From Beverwykella pulmonaria (taxonomy: Eukaryota; Ascomycota; Dothideomycetes; Pleosporales; Melanommataceae): DNA of 64,000 nucleotides. Below are positions 35,775 through 46,610 of this stretch, piece by piece (the stretch's first letter is position 1; each line of letters opens with the position of its first letter). The notes beneath the pieces were generated by a model. The model was not told where the DNA came from. It ran no database searches and was given only the letters and a program-made list of their open reading frames with translations. The DNA lies in assembly GCA_001599595.1 (NCBI GenBank), contig BCHH01000004.1:441905-505904 (forward strand), in the 5' to 3' direction. The position numbers and the translations under genes were made by a program.

Positions 35775-37019
35775 CTAAACCGTCTCATTCTCATCGTACA
35801 GGCCGAAGAACTGGGAAATATATTCGCCTGCAAGTCCGAGGGCAATACCACCCCCTGTGAACCAAGCCCCATTCTTGAACCACCACCAACAGTTCTTCAC
35901 TTCCTTCAGCTTCACCCGCCAAATCATAGTACCCAGAGTGACAGCTGCACTTCCACATGATCCGACGAAAAAGACTGGTCCCATACCCGCAGCGACACCC
36001 GTAGCGGCTAAAAGCCCCAGTTGCACAACAGCCAGACCGGTCAGAATAACTTTCGTTTTTTTGTCATGCTTGAGTGCGATGCTCTTGATGCCGGCCTTTG
36101 CGTCATCTTTGATGTCCATGTGGGCGTAGATCATATCGTACAAGACTGTCCACGAGACATTGCTCCAGTACAAACAGGCTGCGGCTGTGAGAGCGGCTTG
36201 GTTGGAGAGTAGGTCAATTCCCAACGCGGAGAATCCCATCATAGCGCCCCAGGAGAATGTGAGTCCCAGGACAAATTGAGGGTAGTTGGTGACGCGCTTG
36301 GCCAGGGGGTAGATGGTGACGAATAACAGCGAAGGTGTGGCATACCAGAAGCATTCGAACGGCAGGGATAGAAGAACACCAAGGCCAGTCAGAAGTTGGC
36401 CACCGGTGAAGATGATGGCAGCTTGAGGACTGATGGCCTTTCTTGCAATGGGACGCAGACGCGTGCGCGCAACGTGTGGATCGAGATTGCGGTCCCAGAG
36501 GTCGTTGATTGTGCACCCTGCTCCTCGCATGACTAACGCGCCGGTGAAGAACAAGGCTGCGGTGCCAACAACCGCAGTCGGAGCAGCCATAGGGGCCGCC
36601 ATGGTTGCGGCAACGAGTGTGCTGAAGAGACATGGGAAGTAGAGGTAGTATGTTCCGGTAGGTTTATCCAGTCGTATGAGCTCAGCGTACGGAACTACTT
36701 GCTTAGGGAGAAGTGAAAGAAGACCCGTAGTAGGTGGAGTATAGTCTTGCACGGGGTTGGGTGGTGTATCGGTTGCCGTTGCGGCCACAGTTGCTGAGCT
36801 TCGATATGCAAATGGAAAGTCGAGCGATCTGGCACTATGTACGCGCTCCGAGGGGACAATTGGCCGTGGCTTTACAATTTGGAACGTGTGATATGGGCGC
36901 TTTCTCGACCAGCAAACAGATGATGATTGGAATGGCGAGATTGAAGAAGTGTGCAAGACACGACGACAGGCAGAGCCCTTGCACTGTCGAAGAGTTCGCA
37001 GAAGGATTGGCGCTTCCAT
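35775..37019 (-). CDS. COQ2: 4-hydroxybenzoate polyprenyltransferase, mitochondrial
   Basis: UbiA-type prenyltransferase that attaches the polyprenyl tail to 4-hydroxybenzoate in ubiquinone synthesis at the inner mitochondrial membrane. A single exon of 414 residues. The N-terminal 80 or so residues are Arg/Ser-rich (mitochondrial targeting). The first Asp-rich motif is NDLWDRNLD (172-180) and the second DMIYAHMDIKDD (295-306), both complete, so it should be active. RLDKPTGTYYLYFPC precedes the first membrane helix, and about eight or nine hydrophobic segments follow. It is one of the few intronless genes here. It diverges from the JmjC gene over 533 bp. Confidence 0.95.
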   Translation of the reverse strand: MEAPILLRTLRQCKGSACRRVLHTSSISPFQSSSVCWSRKRPYHTFQIVKPRPIVPSERVHSARSLDFPFAYRSSATVAATATDTPPNPVQDYTPPTTGLLSLLPKQVVPYAELIRLDKPTGTYYLYFPCLFSTLVAATMAAPMAAPTAVVGTAALFFTGALVMRGAGCTINDLWDRNLDPHVARTRLRPIARKAISPQAAIIFTGGQLLTGLGVLLSLPFECFWYATPSLLFVTIYPLAKRVTNYPQFVLGLTFSWGAMMGFSALGIDLLSNQAALTAAACLYWSNVSWTVLYDMIYAHMDIKDDAKAGIKSIALKHDKKTKVILTGLAVVQLGLLAATGVAAGMGPVFFVGSCGSAAVTLGTMIWRVKLKEVKNCWWWFKNGAWFTGGGIALGLAGEYISQFFGLYDENETV

Positions 37020-37552
37020 TTTGGATGAAGACTCTCTACACTTCTGTATCGTGAAATGTGACCGAAGTGGCTTTACACAGCTCTACTCCGCTAGCTATGT
37101 ACTTTAGAGCAGAAGTGAATTTGCCATTACGAGAGACGAAAGTAAGGAGTGAGGAGATTGGTACTGAAGGGATGACCGAGAAGTAAATCGGCGGAGAGGA
37201 TGCACACTGAAGACGCGTGAAAAAGCGATCATGACGGTGAAGGTGAAGCTCAAAATCGACTAGGTTCAAGGTCCAAGAGGTCCGTGCGCCACTAGAAGCT
37301 CATGATCACGTGACCTTGAAAGCTCCCAGGTCGATGCTCATCTCCCACCATTCCTCATCACGTCAACCACACTCACACCTCCACCGCACAACAACTCTGC
37401 AACGCCGCGCCCACCCTTCCCCTCTATCTATACGAGCTTCACGAAACTCGGTGGGACTTCTCGCGCGACCGTGAGAGGACTGCGGTGGAGGTGGTCGCGA
37501 GCTCCAACCGAATCTCAGTCCCATCCTTACATGCGCTTCATGTCCCGCAACG
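37020..37552. promoter_or_regulatory. Divergent promoter COQ2 (-) / JmjC gene (+)
   Basis: 533 bases. Contains the palindrome TCACGTGA at 37306-37313, a Cbf1-type bHLH site by yeast precedent. Confidence 0.55.
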
Positions 37553-40500
37553 ATGCCTGCGGCGCGCCCGAGGGCCTCGTTTGAACCTATACCGCCTGAT
37601 TTTGATGTCCGCACCTTCGTCGAAACGGCGGATAATTTCCAATATGTGGACAGAATATCCTACGAGATGATTGCCGACCATAGTATGGAGCAGTTCGAGA
37701 AGCTTGTCCTCCTACATGTCATTATTGGTGGCAAGCCTCTAGTCATCGATGGATTCGAGGAGGCGCTAGACCCTTGGACCTTCACGCCGTCGTGGCTACG
37801 CGACAACCATGGCGATAAAGGTAAACCCCCCCGCGCCATGTGCAGACATCTCAACAGTGACGCTGATGGTCTTAGTCGAGTATGCGTACAACCTTAACTC
37901 GAAAGAGAACATCCCTCTCACTCTACGGCACTATCTCAAGCACATGGGAAAGCTTACCGACCAATTTTTCGACGGGCCAGAGAAATACAGAGACAAGATG
38001 CGGCAGCGCATCTACTTGAAGGACATTGATTGCCCCCAGGTCTGGCAGGACAAGCTGAAGGAACATATACCGGCCAGCCTCTTCTACCTAAATGAGAGTA
38101 CGGGAGAGATTGGTGGACCTGGGGCGCTGGATGAGCCTGGCTTTCGAAAGGGCCGTGGAATCGGTCGCGCGGGAGACCTTATGAGCAGTCTGCCACCAGA
38201 GATGCGAGCAGAGAATCTCATGTGCTACATCGGCCACGAAGGCACTTATACGCCTTCACACCGAGAGATGTGCGCGTCGCTCGGGCAGAATATCATGGTC
38301 AATGCTTCAACCCTGATCAGCGAAGACGGCAAGCCAGAACGACCGGGGTCCTCCTTATGGTTTATGACGGAGACGAAGGACCGGCAGGTCGTCTCTGAAT
38401 ACTGGCTGTCCATCCTGGGCCACGATATCGAAATTGAGAACCACTTCGCGCAACTTATTGCTTGGAAAAAGGCACCTTTCAAGATCTTCGTGGTCGACCA
38501 ACGTCCAGGCGACTTCATACTGATCCCTCCTCTCGCGCCACACCAGGTGTGGAATCGCGGAACCCGGACCATGAAGATTGCATGGAACCGCACTACGGTA
38601 GAGACTCTAGAGCTGGCTATAAACGAAGCGCTACCTAACTCACGCGTCGTCTGCCGCGACGAACAGTACAAGAACAAGGCCATCATCTATTACACGCTTC
38701 TGAAATACTCCGCCTTGATCAAGTCTGCGAGATCTCAAGTCGAGTTGGGCGGCGAACAAGCCGATGCCATCCAGCGATCGGTCAAAGTCCGACAAGTTCA
38801 GCGGGATTTCAAACGGTTATTCGATCTGTACAAGACTATTCTATTATCAGAGATGTTTGCACCAGACTCTCGCGAACGCGTAGAATTCATGGTTTACGAC
38901 AGCAACGTCACTTGCGCTTATTGTCGGTGCAACATCTTCAACCGTTTCCTGACCTGCAAGACCTGCTCGCATATGTTCACCTCCGAAATCGAAGAACCAT
39001 ACGATGTTTGTATGGACTGCTATTGCATGGGCCGGAGCTGTGGTTGCCAATCGCAATACACTTGGGTAGAGCAGTGGAAGTGGAAAGACTTAATTCACAA
39101 GTACGAGGAATGGCGAACACAAATTATTGACATCGATGGCCAAATGACTGAAAAGACGCCACTTCCACTTCAGGAGGAGCGCAGATGCTTTGGAAAGAAG
39201 ACCCTTGCGCAGGTATGTCAAGAACAACTGAGGATTCGGCCTTTTGTTGACATCAAGAATCCGGGGCCGGCGGATGAGGGATCGGACGGTGAAGAGGTTG
39301 TGGTGAACAATGATGGTACGGCCAAGAAGATGGTGAAGAAAAAGTCAAAGCAGTGGCTCAGCAAGCACAAATCATGCCACTTCTGTCTGCATCGGCACCC
39401 GAAATGGAAAATGGCTTTTTGCTCAAACTGCGATTTGGGCTACTGTTATGGCACGCTTTTTCGAGCCCACGACATGATGCCATTGACCATTATGGAAAAT
39501 CCGAACTGGAAGTGCCCTCACTGCCGGAGAACATGCAATACTGGAGCATGTCGACGCGATCCCCGCCAACATCCGTATGAGCCTAAAGGCACACTCCTGG
39601 GGCATGATACTAAAAAGGTTGCAGATGTGAGATCCGTGGAGTGTCTTGTTGATTTTGGAGTTTCCAATCTTAAGTGGATACGAGAGGAGGAGGGTCCCGG
39701 ACAAAGGAATGGTCCGCTACAACGACGACGCCACGAGGCTGAGCGCGCAAAACTGGATGATCCGTCTCTCGACGACCGTTACGTGGACGACGACCATGAT
39801 CAGAACACCTGCAACGGAATTGCGTATTCACCAGTCGAAGACTCGAATGCCGGACTCGATGATAATATGGACTTGGCTCTATGCGGCGAGAGCTCGGCAC
39901 AAAATAAAACGTCTTCCCAAGGGCTTGCCGAGCCTTCAGTCATCTATGGTGGCTACCAACTCGACTCTGGGATGCAAGTAGACGAATTTGGTTCATACTA
40001 TCCTGATCCTGATCTCAATGGTGACATTCCGCGACTAGGCAAAAAGCGAAACCGTGATGACGAAGATGACGAAGAAGGGAATAGCCGGAGAAAGAGCAAA
40101 TCGAAGAAACAGAAACATAAGAAAGCCAAGGAAGTGATTCAGCCTGCTCAGCCGAAAAATGCGCCTGGTAAACAATATCAAAAGGAGGTACAACGAAAAC
40201 TGCTCGACGAAGCCAAGAAACAAGACCGTTACATTCTCGTTGATGCTAGGATGAAGGGGAAGTCTAAGATCGTCAAATTGTTTTTCAGTAGTGAACATCT
40301 TGATCAAATTAGGAGGAGACCTGCTCCCGACCGCCCGCATATGACGTACCAGGAGCCAGAAGCAAACGTTAGCAATGGGCGCTCCATTCTACAGTCTGAT
40401 GTGCAACCTTCAGCCAATCGCGCAAATACGGCGGCCGACAAGCCCAAAGCACCTACTACGTTCCGTTACACCAGGCCAGGTGGTGGCGGCGACCGACCCA

Positions 40501-41306
40501 AAGTACGAGAGTCGAATTGGTTGGCTCGTAAGAACGAAGGCAAGGATGATCTCCAAATCGAGCTTCCAACAGACTTCCGATATGGGGCGCTGAACCCCAA
40601 TCGTGAGAGCAACCAGGCGCGGAATATAGTGAAGAAGACCATGCCTGTTATACCGAAGGCGCAAATTCGCCGGCCCGGGCGACCGCCGAGGAAGAGTACC
40701 GGTAATATGTTGGAGGAGGAAGATGCCATTCATGAAAACGATGACCAAACTGCAGCCGCCGTCGCACTCGCCCGCTCTGCAGTTGCAACAATAGAAACTT
40801 CTGAAAAGGCAGAACAGGAGAAGATTAGGGCTATTCAGACAGCGCAGGATGCAGAAGAGAACATGCGGGCGAGGTTGGCAGTTGCTGAGTGGGTGGAGGG
40901 CTCAGAGGACGAACCTCTCAATAGTTTCATCGATAACCTTGCTGCGGATGACGAACCGCTCTACCAAGAGAAGCAGCTCTCGCCAAAACCTGATCGCTCC
41001 GGTCCACCTCGGTCTGAACACTCACGTTTCGACCGTCCAGGGATGTTGGGCAAGAAGATCAAAATTGTGTCTGCCAAGAACAATGGTATCGCCGGACCCT
41101 CCCCGAAATCAACAACTATACCTACCAAAAAGCAAGCTAATTTCAAGGCTAGCGAACTGTCAGACTCGGACAGCGAGGACGATATTCCGGCAAAGGCTCC
41201 TGCTTCGGCCAAGGCTGCGTTAAGACAGCCTGTTGGACGGTCTTCAATCGCTCCCCCGCGCGGTTCTGGAAAGAGAGGTCGTGGCAGACCTCGCAAGACC
41301 ATGTAA
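37553..41306 (+). CDS. JmjC-domain chromatin protein with zf-4CXXC_R1 finger and AT-hooks
   Basis: Probable histone lysine demethylase or related chromatin factor. Two exons (37553-37820, 37876-41306) give 1232 residues. The JmjC core spans about 60-330, with iron ligands H218 and E220 (SHREM) and H312 (APHQVWN), and KIFVVDQRPGDFILIPP before the last. A first Cys cluster (about 436-480) reads CAYCRCNIF, CKTCSH, CMDCYCMGRSCGC. A second (about 589-655) reads CHFCLHRHPKWKMAFC, CDLGYCYGTLF, CPHCRRTCNTGACRRD, the zf-4CXXC_R1 type known from CDCA7 and plant IBM1-class demethylases. Then come a Lys-rich nuclear segment (KSKSKKQKHKKAKE) and two AT-hooks (RRPGRPPRK and GRGRPRKTM at the very end). The combination suggests targeting to DNA with activity on histones. 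Confidence 0.85.
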
Positions 41307-41792
41307 ATGTATACAGTTCTGATGTTTGAATGATGGGGTGGGTCGGCAGGTTTGGCACGACAGGTTTGGGATTGGGTACTGGTTATGCGATGGCTACAGT
41401 GCGCATGCATTTCTCAATACCCACATTAATTCGGGAGGCTGTAACCAGCTTCCTCGGATACTCACGCCTATCTATGGTCGATGCAGCTTCTTTAGTTGAT
41501 GTAGCATCTAGATTCAATGCATAGTCGGCAAGTCTCCATCTCAAAGACAGAGATTTGACCGGTATACTTCGCTCGTGTCACTCGCAGAGTAACCCTAGAT
41601 CTCGTCTTTAGCCACAACTACATCCGATACATGTAATCTGATACTACCTGCCTTGGAATCTGGACTAAATTGGGAACCCTTGGATGTAGAGGGGCATCTT
41701 CACGTGATCTCGCGAATCGCTACCTCTTCCAGCTTCAACGCGTCCCTCTCATCTACCAACCACGACACCGCACCCTAACTTACCAATCAACA
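41307..41792. promoter_or_regulatory. Upstream region of the HhH gene
   Basis: 486 bases between two plus-strand genes. TCACGTGA lies at 41700-41707, about 90 bases before the next ATG. Confidence 0.5.
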
Positions 41793-42751
41793 ATGCCCCC
41801 GCTCACAATAACCACCATATCTCTCTCCACATTCAATACCACCCTAGCTCGTTATCCCACCAACACGCCCGCAAAACTCGCCGAATTCGATACCCTGCGC
41901 TACGAGACGATCCCCGCGACCCTCGCGGAGCGGGAAAAGGATGGCGATGCGTTTCTAGAAAAGAGTGAGATCGAGGGGTTGGTCGAGTGGAAACTGTACG
42001 TTTAACCCGCTCCACTTCAAGTTGATGGGTATTGAGGATTGCAAAGCGCGAGAGGTGGTGAGGTGCCTGCTAACGCCGGAATAGGAAACACGGCACATTC
42101 CGCCCGAAACTCCTCCAGCTCGTGCAATCTAACCCCTCATCCTTGGTGGAAGACACAACGCGCAAGGCCTATGCATCTCTAAATCTGAAGGACCCTCTCC
42201 AGGCTGTGAAAATAGTTACGGCGCTGAAAGGTATTGGGCCAGCGACCGCATCCCTGCTTCTCTCTGTTTTCAATCCGGAGGCTGTTCCTTTTTTTTCTGA
42301 TGAGCTGTTTAGATGGGTTACGTGGGGAAATAGCGGTGGGGGCGGTGGAGGGAAAGAGAAAGAGGGGTGGAAGAAGAAGATCAAATATGATGTTAAGGAG
42401 TATAAGGCCGTTGTGGAGGGGGTGAGATGGTTGAGGGAAAGGTTGGGCACGGGGATTAGAGCGGTGGATGTAGAGAGGGTTGCTTGGGTTTTGGGAAGGG
42501 AGGGGGCGGACATTGGTGGGATGGAGGGAGACGATGGAGAGGGTGCTGATGTTGAGGAGATTGGGGACGCTGTAAAGGAGCGTCCGAAGAAGCAGAGTGA
42601 GACGAAAGGTATTAAGAGGAGTGGGACGAAAGGCATTGAGAAGGGCGGGACGAAAGAAATCAATAAAGGCGTGAAGAGGAAGATGGAAGGTGAGAAGGCT
42701 TCTCTGGAGGGCGGCGTGCGGAGAAGTAGTCGAAGGAAGACAGAGAGTTGA
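41793..42751 (+). CDS. Conserved fungal protein with helix-hairpin-helix motif
   Basis: Two exons (41793-41995, 42085-42751; intron 89 nt with TGCTAAC branch) give 289 residues. The core reads VEWKLKHGTFRPKLLQLVQSN across the junction, then ALKGIGPATASLLLSVFNPEAVPFFSDELFRW. The LKGIGPATASLLL part is a helix-hairpin-helix DNA-binding motif as in base-excision glycosylases, followed by WLRERLGTGIRAVDVERVAW. A catalytic Lys/Asp of a glycosylase cannot be assigned. The C-terminal 80 residues are a low-complexity basic tail of KGIKRSGTKGIEKGGTKEI-like repeats, perhaps nuclear or DNA-binding. It is likely a DNA-associated protein of unknown activity. Confidence 0.75.
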
Positions 42752-43000
42752 GGTTCTTCTGGAGACAAGACTGGTCTTACACAGGCCGATGAGACATTGC
42801 TTATTGTCAGGTAAACAATAGTACGCTTCCTTCATGAATCACACATAACTCATACATAATGAACCCAACTCCGAGCCCCGATCATTCCGGGTTCCTTTCG
42901 TTCCCTGAGTCATAAAGCGTTCAACCTCCTAATAACCGTGCGTAAAGCATCCGATGCAACGCCATACCATAATAGCCTGGGTATACCAATAACACCATAC

Positions 43001-44548
43001 TCAAATACCGAGAACCCCTCCCTTCTTCCCCCGTATCCTGCCGTGTTTCACAGATCCCGTCGTCACACCTGCCTCGCCAGTCATCCAGCCTGGCATCGTC
43101 TCGCCGTTGATGACGCCGTCTTCGACCAGCTCCCTAATACCGGCGAAGACATGCGGACCCTGGAATACCACGCGGACGTCCGGAACCCAACCGTCCTCGT
43201 CACCATTTTCTAGCTCTTCCATCTCGGCGGGGGTTCTATCGAGGAGCGATGGTCGGCCTTTACGATTGCGATTCTCCGGTTGGGAATGAATTTCTGAGGT
43301 GTCTTCGATCTGCTGGCCATTACGAGACGGGAGAGTAGGAAATGGGTCGTCAATGCGGACTTCGAAACGGTCGATGCCTTGACCGTCGTTGGCCTTTGCA
43401 GAGCTTCCAAACCGGCCCTCAGCAACTTCTTTCCTCCTCTTCACTTCCGGCGATTCTGTGTCGTCTAGAAGTCTCTTCGGTCGACCTGGGCCGGCTTTTG
43501 TGGCAGGTGTGGTAGTCTCCTTGTCTGCCGGATTCTTTTCCGGTGCAGACCTCTGCGTTGTGATAAAGTCTAGCGCATTCTGACTGAAACTGTGATCCGC
43601 GAAGATGCTCCAGCCGCCTGCAGCTGCATTGCTTTTCCCTGGACCTCGATAGGCAAGTAACGCACTGAGTGATCTCGCAGTGAAATTGGTACTTGTGAGC
43701 TGGTACCTCGCCGAAGGGCGGGAGAAGGCTTTTGGTATGGCTTGCTGAACGACATTGCGAAGATGCCGGCTGTCATCCCCTACAACCTGCCCAAGGTGAG
43801 TAGCCAGAGAGGAGTAGACGAACGGCGATCCATTGGGCCAGATGAAGAAGACAGCTTTCGCGCCATCGGCCAAGCTCGTGTCTGTGGCGAGCGAGGCTTC
43901 GGTACTGTACGGAGAGTCGTGTATGTAGACGCGGAGAATCGTAATGGGAATGGTCTTGATGCGAGTAATCAGGTAATGTGCTTTCATGAGCGGAGTAAGC
44001 TCTTTCGCCAAATTCATCATAAAAGTTTGCGCCTGGAAACGCGGCAGATGCTCCGAATCATTGGTCACCTCCATGTCTTGCACTGCAGACTTCGCGTTGG
44101 GTATCCTGGCCAGCCGTTTAGCGGTCCAACGCAGCGCTGTGGGGTGGTCGAGCAGATGTTGTATCTCCGCCGTCGCCAATTGGTACATCGATATGCCTGT
44201 CCTCCAGTCGCCCTCCAGTATCCGGTCCAGGACCTCCTTCTTCCCGCCTTTGCGCGCTGCGAGCTCCTTGTATATCTCCTGGAGCTCCTCGAAGCTCTGC
44301 GCTGCATCGTACTCGCTATGCTCTTCGTCATCAAGCTGGCCGTCGCGATTGGGGTCTTCGTCGCCGAGGAGGAAGGGCCGGCAGAAGTCGCGGTTTTTCT
44401 TGGAGAGCCATTGCTGGGCCAGCGAGATGAGAGATGGGCGGGAGAGCTTGTTGAGGGTCCGGATGACCTCACGATGTGTGACAGGGAGACGGTGCGAGTG
44501 CGGGATGTTCTTGTAGTCCGGACCAGTGGTGGTTGCGTGCGGCGCCAT
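43001..44548 (-). CDS. CHL4: Kinetochore protein CHL4/CENP-N (Mis15)
   Basis: Subunit of the inner kinetochore (Ctf19/CCAN complex) that with Iml3/CENP-L binds the centromeric nucleosome. A single exon of 515 residues. The N-terminus has RLPVTHREVIRTLNKLSRPSLISLAQQWL, the pyrin-like head typical of the family, followed by FEELQEIYKELAARKGGKKEVLDRILEGDW. The middle has HYLITRIKTIPITILRVYIHDSPYS and FFIWPNGSPFVYSSLATH. The C-terminal block is VRVVFQGPHVFAGIRELVEDGVING, followed by a basic end. A disordered insert (about 330-430) separates the two. A 304-codon open frame on the opposite strand is a shadow. Confidence 0.9.
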   Translation of the reverse strand: MAPHATTTGPDYKNIPHSHRLPVTHREVIRTLNKLSRPSLISLAQQWLSKKNRDFCRPFLLGDEDPNRDGQLDDEEHSEYDAAQSFEELQEIYKELAARKGGKKEVLDRILEGDWRTGISMYQLATAEIQHLLDHPTALRWTAKRLARIPNAKSAVQDMEVTNDSEHLPRFQAQTFMMNLAKELTPLMKAHYLITRIKTIPITILRVYIHDSPYSTEASLATDTSLADGAKAVFFIWPNGSPFVYSSLATHLGQVVGDDSRHLRNVVQQAIPKAFSRPSARYQLTSTNFTARSLSALLAYRGPGKSNAAAGGWSIFADHSFSQNALDFITTQRSAPEKNPADKETTTPATKAGPGRPKRLLDDTESPEVKRRKEVAEGRFGSSAKANDGQGIDRFEVRIDDPFPTLPSRNGQQIEDTSEIHSQPENRNRKGRPSLLDRTPAEMEELENGDEDGWVPDVRVVFQGPHVFAGIRELVEDGVINGETMPGWMTGEAGVTTGSVKHGRIRGKKGGVLGI

Positions 44549-45370
44549 GATGGGCTGGGGTCTACATGGAGCGGGAGTGGGACGGGATTGTGCTTTGCAT
44601 TGTTTGTGGATCCGTTATCGATAGGGGGAGTCGCGATATGGTGGACGCGCCGTTGAGGTATTGTATCACGTGATATGATCACAAGTCACGTGCAGCACCT
44701 TCGCTTGATGAAGAGCCGCGGCACATCCAATGACGTGGAGCGATGTTAATATCTGTGGGGAATACTCGGGTATCGCCGGACATTTGATGAAGCTTGCGAG
44801 CAACTCTTTGATTATCAAGCCACGACGTCCGTCAGCACACAGCCGAGGCGGGGTTCAAAACAGCATAAAGCAACCGACTACAGCGCGCCGCGAGAAGCGC
44901 CTCTTGCTGCAAATAAAGAGCTTCAACACGAGCAAAGGGCGCGCCATCGCGTGGGGTGAAAGCGCACTCATCCGGTCTGCCACAGTGGCCGAGTCATCGG
45001 GTCATTGCATGCGAAAAGAGTAACCCGCTGGCCGATTCGCCGATTCGCGGGGCTTCAAGAGCAAACTCTTTCACGAGAGCACACCACCGCGCCCTCAACA
45101 CCAAACAACCATATCGCTCAAACCTCTGTAAACTACACGACAGAGAGTGCTGTTCTCTCCAACGACTGCATTCCCAGGGATGCCACACCGGCCGACTCCG
45201 ATTTGAAATTTCATCAATCCCACCAATTCTGCAGCCTCGGACTTAGCATTACTCATCTTGACGCAACCGTCGTACCAGGACCCGACAAAACACCACAAAA
45301 GAGAGAGAGAATTTAATACATTCCGGATTCCCCCCAAGACGGCCGCTCGACCTCTTCTCGCAAGACACTC
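44549..45370. promoter_or_regulatory. Divergent promoter CHL4 (-) / CYS-3-like bZIP (+)
   Basis: 822 bases. Two CACGTG boxes lie close together at 44667-44672 (inside TCACGTGA) and 44687-44692, just upstream of CHL4. The side near 45371 should be the leader of the bZIP gene. Confidence 0.55.
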
Positions 45371-46610
45371 ATGTCGGGATACAACGGCCGTCGCGGGCCC
45401 AACGTGTCCCAGTACGTCGCCAACCTGAACACGCTGCGCACCCAGCAGGACCTTCTCGCAGAGCCCCTCAACCTCGAAGAGGATCTCGCCGTCTTCACCA
45501 GCGCCGAGTTCATCGACTGGGACGCCACTGGGGTAGACCTCAACTCGCCTCTCGACTTTCTCGACAGCGACCAGCAGCGCCCCAGCCGCGAGCACGTTGT
45601 TAATTCGCACACCAGCGCCGTCGACGAGCCCAAGATGGACTTCACCATGACCGGTAAGTGTCTCGCTTGTCACTACAGTTCGCCTTCTTATTGTCATTGC
45701 TTCTGCCCCCCGCCCTTCATTGTACCGAGTGCGCTGCGCTTCACTATTGGCTCAGTCCGGGGTGTGGCGGACCCCGCCAAATTGACTGCATTCCATCATC
45801 ACACCCCCACGCAAGTTGGGCCATTCACAGCACACACAGCGCGCGTGCGATGCAATCTGGGGCGCATCTCGCAGCCCGTGACCCTGCCGCTGGGGAAGCA
45901 AGCATGCAAGCTGTGCAAGGCATCCTATTTCTTGAGCACGCAATTGCCCGTGATGTTGCTCCAACATCACGGCTAGCCACGCCACCTTGGACTTGCACCG
46001 TCTCATTCTCTTTCTACAAGCAACCATGACTAACTTCGACCCCTTTGCAGGCGACTTCCAGTTTGCCGACTTTCCCGACTTCCAGAACCCCATCGTCGGA
46101 CAGTCCATGCAGAGTTTGCCCACCTCGCAGTCCAACTACCCCGTTCCAAATTCATTTACATCACCCGTCTCGGCCTCGGTCTCTCCCGTTACCCCAGGTT
46201 TCGACCAACCGCTTGGTAAGAAGCGCAGGTTGGAGAGCGTCGATCCCCACAGCCAACCTCCCACAGATGAACCCGCCCGTATTGCAGCGGAGGAGGACAA
46301 GCGTCGTCGCAACACGGCCGCCAGCGCGCGGTTTCGTGTGAAAAAGAAGCAACGCGAGCAAGCTCTCGAGAAGACGGCCAAGGAAATGACGGACAGAGTC
46401 AACATGCTGGAGTCCAAGATTGCGCAGCTCGAGACGGAAAACACATGGCTGAAGGGACTCATTACGGAGAAGGGCGCGAGCGGAGTCAAGGCGTCTTCCT
46501 CAGAACTCAAGTCGATGATTAAACAGCGCGTAGACCAGAACGCTGGCGAGCGGAGTAGCGGCAACCGAACCGACGGAGTCGGCACTGAGTCCAAGGGCAC
46601 AAAGGCTTAA
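45371..46610 (+). CDS. bZIP sulfur-metabolism regulator, CYS-3/MetR type
   Basis: Transcription factor of the Neurospora CYS-3 / Aspergillus MetR class, which turns on sulfur uptake and assimilation genes when sulfur is limiting. Two exons (45371-45653, 46051-46610) give 280 residues. The N-terminus NGRRGPNVSQYVANLN and an acidic region (DLAVFTSAEFIDWD) match the family. The bZIP lies near the C-terminus: basic region EEDKRRRNTAASARFRVKKK, then a leucine zipper running from ALEKTAKEM through MLESKIAQLETENTWLKGL. The intron is 397 nt, far longer than others here, and contains an ATG (46026) in frame with exon 2 that would give MTNFDPFAGDFQF and a shorter isoform with the bZIP but without exon 1. 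Family regulation by SCON/MetB F-box turnover is known but not visible here. Confidence 0.82.

Noticed and set aside
42169..42835. Two long minus-strand frames (199 and 218 codons)
   Set aside because: Antisense to the HhH gene's low-complexity tail; composition follows from the repetitive coding strand.
43742..44656. 304-codon open frame on the plus strand
   Set aside because: Antisense shadow of the well-supported CHL4/CENP-N frame; Arg/Gly/Val-biased composition, no motif.
44850..45015. Possible tRNA T-arm-like GGTTCAAAA near 44854
   Set aside because: No matching acceptor stem, D-arm or anticodon arm could be folded around it.
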